A stretch of 64,000 bases of DNA from Penicillus capitatus. Lineage: Eukaryota; Chlorophyta. The stretch lies in contig OZ287694.1 of the NCBI GenBank assembly GCA_965649825.1, positions 434,001 to 498,000 of the forward strand, given 5' to 3'. Positions 1-9,750 of the stretch are shown here, piece after piece. The notes under the pieces were generated by a model. The model saw only the letters and a list, made by a program, of their open reading frames with translations, was not told the DNA's origin and made no database searches. How positions within the stretch are numbered: position 1 is the first letter of the stretch; each line of letters opens with the position of its first letter. The translations under genes were made by a program, and so were the position numbers.

Positions 1-652
1 GGACGTTCCGCAGGCACCAGATTTCGTTGACGCAGGTTGGAGAGGTGGCCAGAAGGACAGCTCCTTCCGGCAGTTCGACAACCTGATCGCCGTGCGACTC
101 GATCATCGACAGCGTTTTCGTCTCCGATCCTATAAACTTCGAAAACACAGGTAAGACTTCTAAACTTTCAACTGCCCTCGCAACAGAACGGGTCACTCTT
201 TGATCGCACACATTCCAGATAGCTTACCCGTCGCGATATACTCGCCGGGATTCTTTCCCACGCGACCCCCCAATGCCACGGCCAAGAGCTGGAAACAAAC
301 CTCTCGGGGAGAAGACATCTGAAGGGCGATCGATGCACTTGTGCTCCAAAGCAGATGCCGACGACGAGGATCTGTTCTTGGGCGTATTGAGTGACCGTTT
401 TGCACAGTCCAGCAATCCATGGCTGGGAGGCGTCGTTGACGGAGGAAGGACTGCCCGTAATAAAGATGGCATCGAAACGGTGTGCCTCCTCCACTGAAGG
501 CCACTCACCGGAACAGCACTAATGCAACAAACGCCGTCACCGAAGCGCCGCCATCGCGCAGGCCGCTTGACCGCAAAAGCTTCCCACGTATCCGACGCTT
601 CGCCGTAGGTGTCGATGAAGAGTTCGATGAGGCCATCGACTGTCCCTTTCAC
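1..652 (-). CDS. Class-I glutamine amidotransferase (GMP-synthase-like), partial
   Basis: Spliced gene running off the left edge at its 3' end. Exons read: about 652-535, 493-339, 288-228 and 171-1, with introns of 41, 50 and 56 bp that keep the frame. The first intron is GC-AG (494-534). The translation shows the GATase fold order: a TGSPSSV strand, the nucleophile elbow VVGICFGAQ with the catalytic Cys, LLAVALGGRVG after the next junction, then HGDQVVELP carrying the catalytic His. This layout matches stand-alone GATases related to the GMP synthase amidotransferase domain, which release ammonia from glutamine or hydrolyse gamma-glutamyl peptides. The physiological substrate cannot be told. 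The true start is not resolved: in-frame sequence continues upstream of 652 to a likely 3' splice site near 690, so one more 5' exon probably lies at 690-760, next to the divergent gene that starts at 836. Confidence 0.75.
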
Positions 653-835
653 ATTCGCTCTAGGCTGCGCAGAGCCCAGCGCCGTTCGCTGGAGAATGTG
701 TGTGAGAGAAGTGTGACTTTACTTGTCTTGATGTTGCGCGCCATCTTCCGGTCACAAAGCAACTTAATACCGCAAAGTGGCACATGTTGCGCAAAAAGGC
801 ACGATACGAAACAAGCTTCGTCTGTCGTACGCAAA

Positions 836-1727
836 ATGCATCGAACGTGTGTGCCGATTCGGACGGCTGCGGTGCCACGATGTCTCGTCGGACGTCCTCG
901 ACGCCTTCGTGCTGCTCCACTGCGTCGCCAAACGATTCGCGCGACGGGATCGGATCCGCCGCCGGCAGAGGGAAGGAATTGGAATCCGTTCAAAGAGGAC
1001 CCAGCCAAGCAGGTCACATCAAACGCCTTCTTTAAGGACTGCGACCCGCTTGGTTGTATAGGAGGCCGCAAAGAGGGCGGTGCAGGAGGCGATGGGCGGT
1101 CAAAAAGACGTTCTGGCAGATTTTGACGGCTCCGGTGGCGATGGGGACGACATTGGTGACGACGGCGACGAGGGATGGGATGAATGGACTTGGGATGATA
1201 TCCGAAATGAGTTCCTCGATTTCCGCCGAGCCTTATTCGAATGGCTCGCTGGAGTGGGCCGAGCCATAAAAGCCATATTCTATTTCTTCATGGGCGTACG
1301 GTCCCTTCTTCTCAGACCCAGTACTTAAGAGTGCCATCTCAGATCGTCTGCGTATCCCTCATCATACCGACCCTCCTCGCCGCAGTCACTTTCATCCGCG
1401 TGCTTCTGAGGTGTTGTCCAAAAGAGTGAGAAGAGTGAGGGATGTGGGCCGTCGTGTAGGTTGGAGAAGGCTGAAGATGTGTATGGGACGGGAGGAACAG
1501 AGCCAGCTGGGATGCAACGCAGCGTGCTGTTCTCGGATGATGAGCAAGAGACGGAGGCGAAGTCCAAAGAGCAAGAGACGGAGGCGAAGTCCAAAGAGGA
1601 GCAAGAGACAGAGGCGAAGTCCAAAGAGCAAGAGACAGCGTCTCTCACGGAAAGGCAACGGCGTAGTCGCAAACGGCGCGAGAAGCAGAAACAGTCGAAA
1701 TCTGATGAAGAAAACGAGAAGTCTTGA
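836..1727 (+). CDS. Unrecognised single-pass membrane protein, acidic/basic tails (253 aa)
   Basis: Four exons (836-1012, 1062-1295, 1343-1425, 1460-1727) separated by GT-AG introns of 49, 47 and 34 bp. All phases agree and give 253 residues. The N-terminus is Arg-rich with few acidic residues and could be an organelle targeting peptide. It is followed by a helical stretch, a Gly/Asp-rich segment, a Trp-rich WDEWTWDD motif and an amphipathic or hydrophobic segment. One clear membrane span (VSLIIPTLLAAVTFI) begins exactly at exon 3. The C-terminal tail is highly charged, with a 9-residue EQETEAKSK repeat from a 27-bp DNA repeat at about 1550-1640. I recognise no family. The start ATG at 836 is the first in frame, but an upstream exon is possible. 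The stop lies 33 bp from the stop of the convergent endonuclease III gene. Confidence 0.6.
1550..1644 (+). repeat. 27-bp coding tandem repeat (EQETEAKSK)
   Basis: Three full copies and one partial copy of a 27-bp unit in the last exon of the 836-1727 gene. The third copy carries an extra GAG codon. The unit is a multiple of three, so copy changes keep the frame and only lengthen the charged tail. Confidence 0.8.
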
Positions 1728-1760
1728 GATGCCGATACAGATGTTCGCACGCTTGGCGTT

Positions 1761-2992
1761 TTATGGATCTGCTTTCGACTCGCGATCGATCGATGCGACG
1801 AGCGGCTCGGGAGGCGTCGTCGTCGTCGGTTGCAAGTTTCCGGCCCACGAGCAGATGGGACAGATCTTCCTGATATGCCTCTTGGCTGGGCAATGCTCCC
1901 GGCCGAACAGTGTGAACCGCAAATGCAGCGCATTCCTAAAGGGTACACAGAAAACGTTCGACGAGGGGAGAAAGACAGTGAAGGATGCACCAGTCTTCTT
2001 TGGGAAAGATCGCTTTTAGGTCTTTTTCCTTACAGGAGTCGAAATGCTGAAAAGGAGTGACAGAGAGCAGAGTCGTACGGTTTGGATGGCGCTCTTGCTG
2101 GGTGACAGTCCCCAGCGTCGAGCCAGTCGGTGAATGTGAATGTCCACAGGAAAGACCGTTTTCCTGACAGACAGCTTCCGACTGGCGTCTCTGGAGAAAG
2201 AGTGAGAACGTACCCAAATGCGTGAATCATGACAACGGATGCCGCTTTGTGCCCGACTCCTGGCAGCGCCTCCAGATCTTCCAAAGTGGACGGCACGTGT
2301 CCATGGTGCACCTTCATGATTTTCTAACGCGTCTCACACAACTCAGAAGAGTGAGACGTCCCCTCATCGCGCACTTCGCTGAGCTGCGATATGTGTCTCG
2401 CCTTCGTTGGGGCGAGGCTCACTCTTTGAATGCATTCGTATATATCTTCGACCTTACAGATCTCGCATCTCACACATTGTCTCGTCGGCGCAGATTTGAC
2501 CTTCAATGCAGCCATGGACTCGGGATCCGCTGCTTTCTTGAAAAGGGCTGGCGTCACTTTGTTGACCATTCGATCGGTCGTCTGCATTCCTCATTGAGCG
2601 CCGACAGTGAGGAAGCAAGCGGATTAGACTTGTGCCAAAAGGAGGGCGGAGACGAGGAGCTGAAACGGATCTTTGTGTTCAAACGGCAGCGTGAGTTTGG
2701 GATAGAACTCTTCAAGAATCGCCGAAATCCGCTCTCCCTTTGCGCGTAATGCTATGAGATCTCGCGGCGGCGGCGCTGCCGCCGGTTTCGGTCTCTCTCG
2801 CTTCAGGCGTTTCTTTCGTTTCGAATCCGTTCGTCTCGTCGGTAGGATATGCGATCGCTCCGTTTCAATAGCCGCCGCCGCCGCCGCCGGATCCGTCGCG
2901 ATCGCCGCCGCCGCCGTTTGCTTTGCCGCAGTGATGACGCATCGCACGATCGATCGAGGCTTTGCAGCAGACAAGGACAAGCGAATCATCAT
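1761..2992 (-). CDS. NTH1: Endonuclease III homologue (NTH1-type DNA glycosylase/AP lyase)
   Basis: Seven exons (2992-2630, 2581-2501, 2452-2375, 2323-2214, 2163-2079, 2028-1991, 1935-1761) with six GT-AG introns of 48-55 bp. The phase closes to 309 aa. Base-excision repair enzyme that removes oxidised pyrimidines. Evidence includes the QTTDRMVNKVTPALF segment and the helix-hairpin-helix LPGVGHKAA with the catalytic Lys. VDIHIHRLARRWGL carries the catalytic Asp, and EDWNALHLRFTLFGREHCPAKR follows. The N-terminus is rich in Ala, Arg and Lys and may be a mitochondrial/nuclear targeting extension. The iron-sulfur region has only three Cys (HCPAKR...ICPIC), with nine residues between the first two, and lacks a fourth Cys in this model. 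Either the cluster is altered or a C-terminal exon is missing. The 3' end converges on the membrane-protein gene. Confidence 0.88.
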
Positions 2993-3057
2993 GATCTCAT
3001 GTTTCCTGCCGTGCAGTTGTTAACACACATTCACAAGTACTCTCTTGGCTGCACTGT

Positions 3058-6000
3058 TTACGGCGTACATCCCACCCAACGTTTCAACACACGGTGTACA
3101 CGGGTGTGGACGAAAGCGCACCGTAAACGACATACCAAGCAAAATTTAACGATCCAGGGCTTGGAATAGTATCTATCTTTTCCAAACTCCCCCAATGTCC
3201 AATCAACGCTACGCATCAAATGCTGCATCAAACCATAAAATAGACGGAGTACGACCAGAATCAAGATCACACACAGGACGACGAATATGACGCCATTTCC
3301 TTCATCCAATGCATGAATTAAGCAGGCGGCAAAGTAGACGAGAAAGACGCCAAAGAGTGAGATCGTTTCCATATGACTCAACATCCGTTCGGGCTTCTCG
3401 TAGGGCGACGTCACCGAATGTGCCAAGAGAAAGAAAACAACGATACCGATGGCGACAAGCGTTTGGGTTTGGATACTGAAATGATAACCAAAGGCAAAAA
3501 CAGCAGCCAGACACACCTTTCTCACAAATATTGTGAATTCCCAGTAGCGACGCTTATATTTGTACGCCTCGAACAGGAGTCCCCACGAACGGAGACGTTC
3601 TGTTTTGCCTAGATTCTTGTGGATGCACAGAAAGACCAGAAAACTGACAGGGAATAGAACGAGCGTTATCAAGAGGAGTGGAAGACTGAAGTAGAGAAGC
3701 AGGTGTTGGTGGGCACCTTCGTAACAGATGACAGAGGTATCTTCAAGCCAGACATAGTTTTTCTCCTCGGGCGTTTGAGATTCGAGTGATGTACAGCTTA
3801 AGCTTCGGAAACAGGTGTGACAGACTGGAAGAAAGAATACATAAAATACAGCCACCAAGGAATTCTTCGCCCTTTGCCACAAAAGGGAAAGCGAAAAAGA
3901 ACGATCCACAAGAAAGACGAGAAGCCAGAAAGTGAGAAAGAGTGTCGAGACCACGATCGGTGCCAAGAGAACGAAAACGAAGGACTGGATAGAAGCCGGT
4001 GCTCCGGAACGCCCGGCGCCTCCAAACATGCATTCCAAGGAGAAGTATGGACTGGAACCTGTTCCTAAGAAACCTGTGAGAAAAGAGTGAGATGCGTGGC
4101 GGATGAGAGAGGAGCTTTACTGAAGAGGCGTAAGATGCCATTGGTGGCGGCGGACCAGTTAATCTGAATGTACAGCGCCAAGCTAACGGACTGGAAAAAC
4201 GTCAACAGTATCTGTCGGACAGAATTGAGTGAGGGCAACGTGCGAAAGAGTGACCTTCAGAGCTTCGGATAGAAGAGGTTTCAGGAGGACGTGCGATTCG
4301 CTGATGATGTCAAAATCTTCGATGCTGAGGATTTGTCGGTGTTGGGGTTTCGCTATGTGAATCGCCGGCGTTATTTCGTTCCTGGTGCCGGACGAGCTCG
4401 ATGAAGCGTTGTCTCTTATCGGCGATGTCACTCTGGGCGTCGCGCTCGGCGATGCTGGGGCAGAGCTGTGCGTTTTTTCGGTGTGATGATCGGCAGATGT
4501 ACTCGGCAGCGCTTCGGACGTGGATCGGCGCGATTCTTTTGCCCGTTGGCCACGAATGCCAAACGAAGCGATCGGCTCCAGATGCTCCGGAATCGGCTCT
4601 GCCTCGACATCTCCTTCGCCAAGAGCTAATGAACCACTCGTACTCGTCATCTGTATGTCAGCCGCCGGCGGCTGCTGAGCAGACGGCTCTCTGGCTATAC
4701 CGTAATCCGATACCCAGCTTGTCTTGATGAAGAAGACGGTGACGAAAAAGAAATAGATCATGAAAAGCACACCGTACATGATGCTCGCTCCTCGATGGCA
4801 TTCTTGGCACTCTTGGGCGCGGATATGACCGTAGCCATCCTCACATTCCCCGCACAACGCCCCCGTATATCCCTAACGCCCACAGATCATATAGATCATT
4901 CGTAGAGTGACCGAAAGTGTGACCTCAATGCATGGATCGATGAGGAGCGGAGCTGCGCGTAGTGTATCGGCGTGCGGAATGACTTGGTTGTTTTCACACG
5001 CTTGCGGCCGGACGCACTTGAGCACTTTGGTCGATGCCGTGTCGGCATTCCAGTAACCGTCTTGCGCCACGACGTATCCACCGGAGCAGACGGCGTGATC
5101 TGGGCACTGCTGACAGCCGCCATCTGCCATCGTCGTATAGCCGCCATCTTCGCACTCCACACAATACAGTCCATCCAATCTCTCCCCTGCGCCGCACGGC
5201 GCGACGTGCACCGCGACGATATCGATGAGGTCGTTCCCCTGCTTCACACGCAACGTGTAGGCTCCCGGTTTCGCCGAGAGGACGATGCCATCGAACTCCG
5301 CCGAGCCGTGATGCAGATGCGTCCGATTCTCGCCCTCTAGGCGGACGTGATCAGCAGCCCAGACGGAAAGCTCCAGATCGGCAAAGGGCACCATCTGGCC
5401 CAAGGCATCGATATCTCGTACGAGAATCACGTCCAGGACGTCGCCGCTCCTGTGATGGCGTATCTCTTCTGGCGTCACCTCGAGGAAATGACTCTCCGTT
5501 GAGAACAGCGGACCGTAGCCTTCGTCGCCAACGCGGTTGCCTTGATCCACGTCGGGGCAGATGTCGTGAAAGGAAGCCATAAGCGATGGCTCCAGCGGAT
5601 GCAGGACAGCACCGTCCAGGCAATCGCAGCAGAGCTGGAACACTTCTGGACTTCTCGGGATGTGCACGCCGCCGCCAGAGATCTCGGCCACGTTGCCTTC
5701 GAACTGCACGTCGGCCAAGAGAACGCGATTCTCCGGAGACTCGGTGTGGACAGGCGAGGGCGGTATGGCGTAGATCCCGCCTCCCTGGCAGGCCGTGTTC
5801 TCCAAGAACATCGTTTCGGTCATAGAGGACACCACAACGTCCGCTGCGAAGGTGAGATTCCACAGAACGGCGCCGCCAAGCTGCGCCCTGTTGCGCCAGA
5901 AGATGGTGTACAAGATGTGCACTTCGTTTGGGGAAGAGAGGGCCAACGATCCCCCTTCCTCCGCCGTGTTATTCTGGAAATCGCTGCGGGTGATGTGCAC

Positions 6001-9000
6001 GTGGATCATCGCCTTCCGCTGCGTGCGATCGATATGGACGGCGCCGCCCATCGAACCCCAGCGACGATAGTAGGCCAATCTCTCCGGGCAAAGACTGTTG
6101 TTGAAATGGACTTGACCGACGCTGTTGTGCGCGAATTGCGTGTCGTTGACCATCAGAGAGGTATCTTCAGCATGAATGGCTCCGCCGGACTGGTCGGCTG
6201 TGTTGTAAAGAAGCTCCAGTTCATGAAGTTGGGTCGTGGAGGTTATGTTGGCAAGGTAGATGGCCCCTCCGTATGCTGCGCTGTTGGATAGGAAGGTTGT
6301 GTTTTTGATGTGACTGGCCGCCGCCGTGTGGCTAAGAAACAGGCCGCCGCCGTTGCGTCCAGCTTGATTGGACGTCGCACTGCTGTTGTACAGAGAGATC
6401 CAACTGCCGGACTCCAAAAACAACCCGCCGCCGTTACGGTACGCCGCGTTGTGTGTGATCTCGACAGAATGTAAGGACAAATGGACTGGGCCAGTGAGAT
6501 AGACAGCGCCGCCACTGGAAAGGAATGGCACGGAGAGAGGAGAACTCCGTGGACTGGCGACGTTTCTCCGAAACTGACTCCGAAAGAACCGCAACAGCGA
6601 TGTCCCATTCCCTCCCTACACGCAGCCCTTGGATCTTCCGCCGAGTCATAAGAGTGAACGACTTTGCAGAAAATGGCGGCGCCGCCTTCGCGCGTGGCTG
6701 AGTTGTTGATAAAGTGCATTTCGGAGCCCTGCATCTCGATGTCTGCCGCTATGTAGAACGCCCCACCCGCGCGTGCTTCGTTCCTCGTCGCCTCCACATC
6801 TGTCAGCAATGCTTGCGTCGATGCCTCGGTCGATATCGCTCCGCCATATGTCGCACGATTGCGTGAGACGACAGATCTTAGCATGCCAACAACTGCCCGT
6901 CCCTATCACATCCACCTTACACACGATCGAAACGCACGTGGGATAAGGATCACCTCTCGTAGCGCTATGGCGCCTCCCTTCGACGTGGCTCGATTGTCCA
7001 GGAGGATCGATCCGTTGAAGAAGAGGGAATTCGATCCTTGGCTATAAATCCCGCCGCCATCTTCACTCGCTGCGTTGCGCCGCCACTGTGTGCCGTTCAT
7101 GAAGCGTGCGGCAACAGCTCCCCGCTTCTTCCCATCCTCCGATGGACTGATCAAACAGAGCGCCCCACCCGATGCCGCTACATTGTCCTCAAATCGTGCA
7201 TCGTCTGTTGCTAAGGACACGCGTCTCTCCCGTGCCTATACCATAACCGTAGGACACACGTCGTCATGTGTGACCTTGGCTCACTTCGACATAGACAGCG
7301 CCGCCCAGCCGCCGTCCGTTGTTGTGCATAAAGAGCGTTCCGTTGATGTGGCATCGATATCCATCGACGTAGTAAATGCCTCCCCCTTTGTCCGCTTCAT
7401 TGCCCTCGAATTGGACATCATAGCTGCTGCGCATACATACACCTTTCCCCACGAGATGCAGACCTCCTCCGTGGAGTGCCGCGCTGTTGTTCATCAATTT
7501 CACATGAGAGATCAATTGGATCACGAGTTTGTTGAATCGGTGGTCGACGGCCGATATCGCGCCGCCTTTTTTTGCCTCATTAAACTCAAAACCACACTGC
7601 GAGAACGTCATGACGGCACCATTGATGCCATGTATGCCTCCGCCTCGATGCTCGGCACGATTGCTGGCGAAACGCGTGCCGTTTTGCATGTCGACAGTGG
7701 CAGTACTTATGAAGAGGCCGCCGCCATCTTCAGCGTAATTGCTGGACACATCGACATCATTGAACTCCATCGACGTCTTGTTCCGTCTCCCAAACGCCCC
7801 CTACGTCATCACCCCCCATCGCCGCTCAGCTTCTCGCCAGCTTCTTATCTCCGCGTACTTGGCAGTAGATGCCGCCGCCGGTTGTGGCGTTGTTCGATGT
7901 AAAGGTGGATCGTACAATGGACAGTCGTACAAGCGGCCCCACTCTGAGGGCACCGCCATCTTTGCGTGCCTGATTGTTTGAAAACGTTTGCAATGTGATC
8001 TCGGCTTTGATTGGGCCTTCTAAAAATACACCCCCACCTGAAAGCGCGTAGTTCTTCGCTAGCCAAGAACTCTGCATAATCAAAGATCCCATCGGACGAT
8101 CCTGCAAACGTCACATCAAAAAGAGTGACATCCGCGAGATGGCGGCGCAGCATCACCTTTGTTCTCGAATAAAGAAAGCCTCCAACGGCCAGAGCCGTAT
8201 TGTGTATCACCTGCGAATTTATTACTGTCATCCGTGCGACGTTCTGTGAAGCGATCACGCCTCCACGTCTCGCTGAGTTGCTCTCGGCTGTCAGTCCTCT
8301 AATGTCGACTTCTAAGTATCGTCCAGTGAAAGACAAACACCCGCCGTCGCCCAGAGCGCGGTTCGCTCGGCATTCACACTGCTCCATCTCTACCCTTGAC
8401 GCCTCCCTTTGCCCCTAAACATGTGCACCACCTCCTTCAGCCGCCAGCCGCCAGAAGAGGCGAGATGTACATAGGCTGAGAAGGTGCTGCCGCTGTCTTC
8501 TGCGTTGTTTTTTCGAAAGGAGCAGTTGTGTAGAGTGGCGATGGCGACGTCCCTTGTCAAGAGAGATCGTCCTCTCTGTCTTCGGAACACCGTGTCCCGC
8601 ACTTCTAATTGATCGAACTGATCCAGGGCGACGGTTGCATCGCCGTCACGGGCGGCATTATCTTCGAAGATGCTCATAGAGATGTGCAAACGCCCTCCAC
8701 GATACCCCCCAATAAGCCGGATGGCTCGATTGCGCCGGAAAACGACGTTCTGAATCGAGATGGCAGAATTCGAGGCGCCTTGGATCACAGCGGTGCCTCT
8801 CTTGCCTTCCACTCTTTCGATCACCGAATTCTGCACCGTCAGATTTCCGTTCACCCAAATCGCCGATCCTTTATCCACGAGGCAGCCGCCGATCTTGATA
8901 TGATCCAGAACAACATCCGAATCTCTAATGACATTAATGAGAGTCATTAAAGTCATTAACGATCTGCCTTTACTCGATCTGCAGCATCCGTTGCCCCGAT

Positions 9001-9489
9001 CGGCACTCAAAGTGCGGCATAGTCGTTTCATCAAATGCGGCATGGTTCGTTGTTAATCGTTCATTAAATGCCTCTAATGAAGTGAACATCACACTTCGCT
9101 TTGCTTGAATGACGGTTGTCTTCATCCTCAGGACCTCTATCTCACACTTCTCACTCTTTTTCTGGACTTGTTGGTGGGGATGCTCTACGTGTGGTGTTGA
9201 AGATGATGAATGCCATACCGTTGGCATCTTGTGGCAGACAATCGACGAAGGGCTGCAATTCTCGACCGGCATTGCGCCAAGCGGCGTCGGTGATGGCGAC
9301 CCCCGTGAAAACGAGCGTTTCGACGAGAAGTTCCGAACAGTCGACGTCGAGCAAGCGTCGCGAACGACGCTCTCGAAGGGTCTGTCGCGACGATAGGGCA
9401 CCGCCATCGTCGTCATACGTCGCGACGCAAAGAGATAGAGCGAAAAGAAACAAGAATCGAAGTGCCGGAAGCGCAGCGCACGTCGTCAT
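3058..9489 (-). CDS. Giant Pmp-repeat surface protein with C-terminal multi-TM domain
   Basis: Consecutive minus-strand exon-sized frames from a signal peptide (ATG at 9489, hydrophobic LRFLFLFALSLCVA) to a stop at 3058. Frames change only across short intron-like gaps, for example one whose 3' end reads TTGATGTGACGTTTGCAG near 8107. About 1,900 residues are expected. The ectodomain (about 9.0-5.3 kb) is a long run of beta-helix repeats of the Pmp type (GGAxY...FxxNxA), seen as GGAIYL, GGGLFL and GGAVHI followed by NNTA or SNSA. A Cys-rich EGF-like module follows (CPDHAVCSGGY..DGYW), then one membrane span, a Ser/Pro-rich loop and a final multi-span region. That last region contains ICYEGAHQHLLLYF and the EAYKYKRRYWE motif followed by further spans. 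This architecture is known from several protist lineages. It is likely an adhesive or sensory plasma-membrane protein; its ligand is unknown. Exact exon borders were not all determined. Confidence 0.72.
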
Positions 9490-9538
9490 TGAACTGAAAT
9501 GCATTGCACCCGTTGACATCCCGATGGCGATAAGCGCG

Positions 9539-9587
9539 CTGAACGTCACATCGTCAGACGTCACATCAAGAAGACCGCAAGCGTTAC
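9539..9587 (-). other. Probable 5'-UTR intron with two GATGTGACG motifs
   Basis: Immediately upstream of the Pmp gene start (9489), the sense strand shows a 49-bp GTAACG...GTTCAG segment. It has the size and splice borders of the introns placed in neighbouring genes. It contains GATGTGACG twice. It lies outside the coding frame, so the call rests on pattern only. Confidence 0.4.
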
Positions 9588-9750
9588 GTGAAGTTTACGC
9601 TGGTTGGTTGGTAGTTAAGCACGACAGATCCATGAGCAGTATTTATTGTACGACACAAACCACCCGGAAAACAAACCGATCGACACCGATAGAAAAACAG
9701 GTAAGATGGGATCGACGTAGCAGCCATGAGATAAGCGCTGGTGTGGTTGG

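Noticed and set aside
482-835. Long plus-strand frame upstream of the 836 start as extra N-terminus of the membrane protein.
   Set aside because: It overlaps the antisense amidotransferase exons and looks like a shadow frame; the ATG at 836 gives a sensible leader.
2860-2930. GCC-rich tract as an intron in the first endonuclease III exon.
   Set aside because: The frame stays open and codes an Ala-rich leader; no splice pair is clearly better than no intron, so it was left as coding.
4828-4845. CCGTAGCCAT resembles the start of the dinoflagellate spliced-leader sequence.
   Set aside because: Only ten bases match, the rest of the leader is absent, and the opposite strand codes for the EDGYGHIR segment of the Pmp protein.
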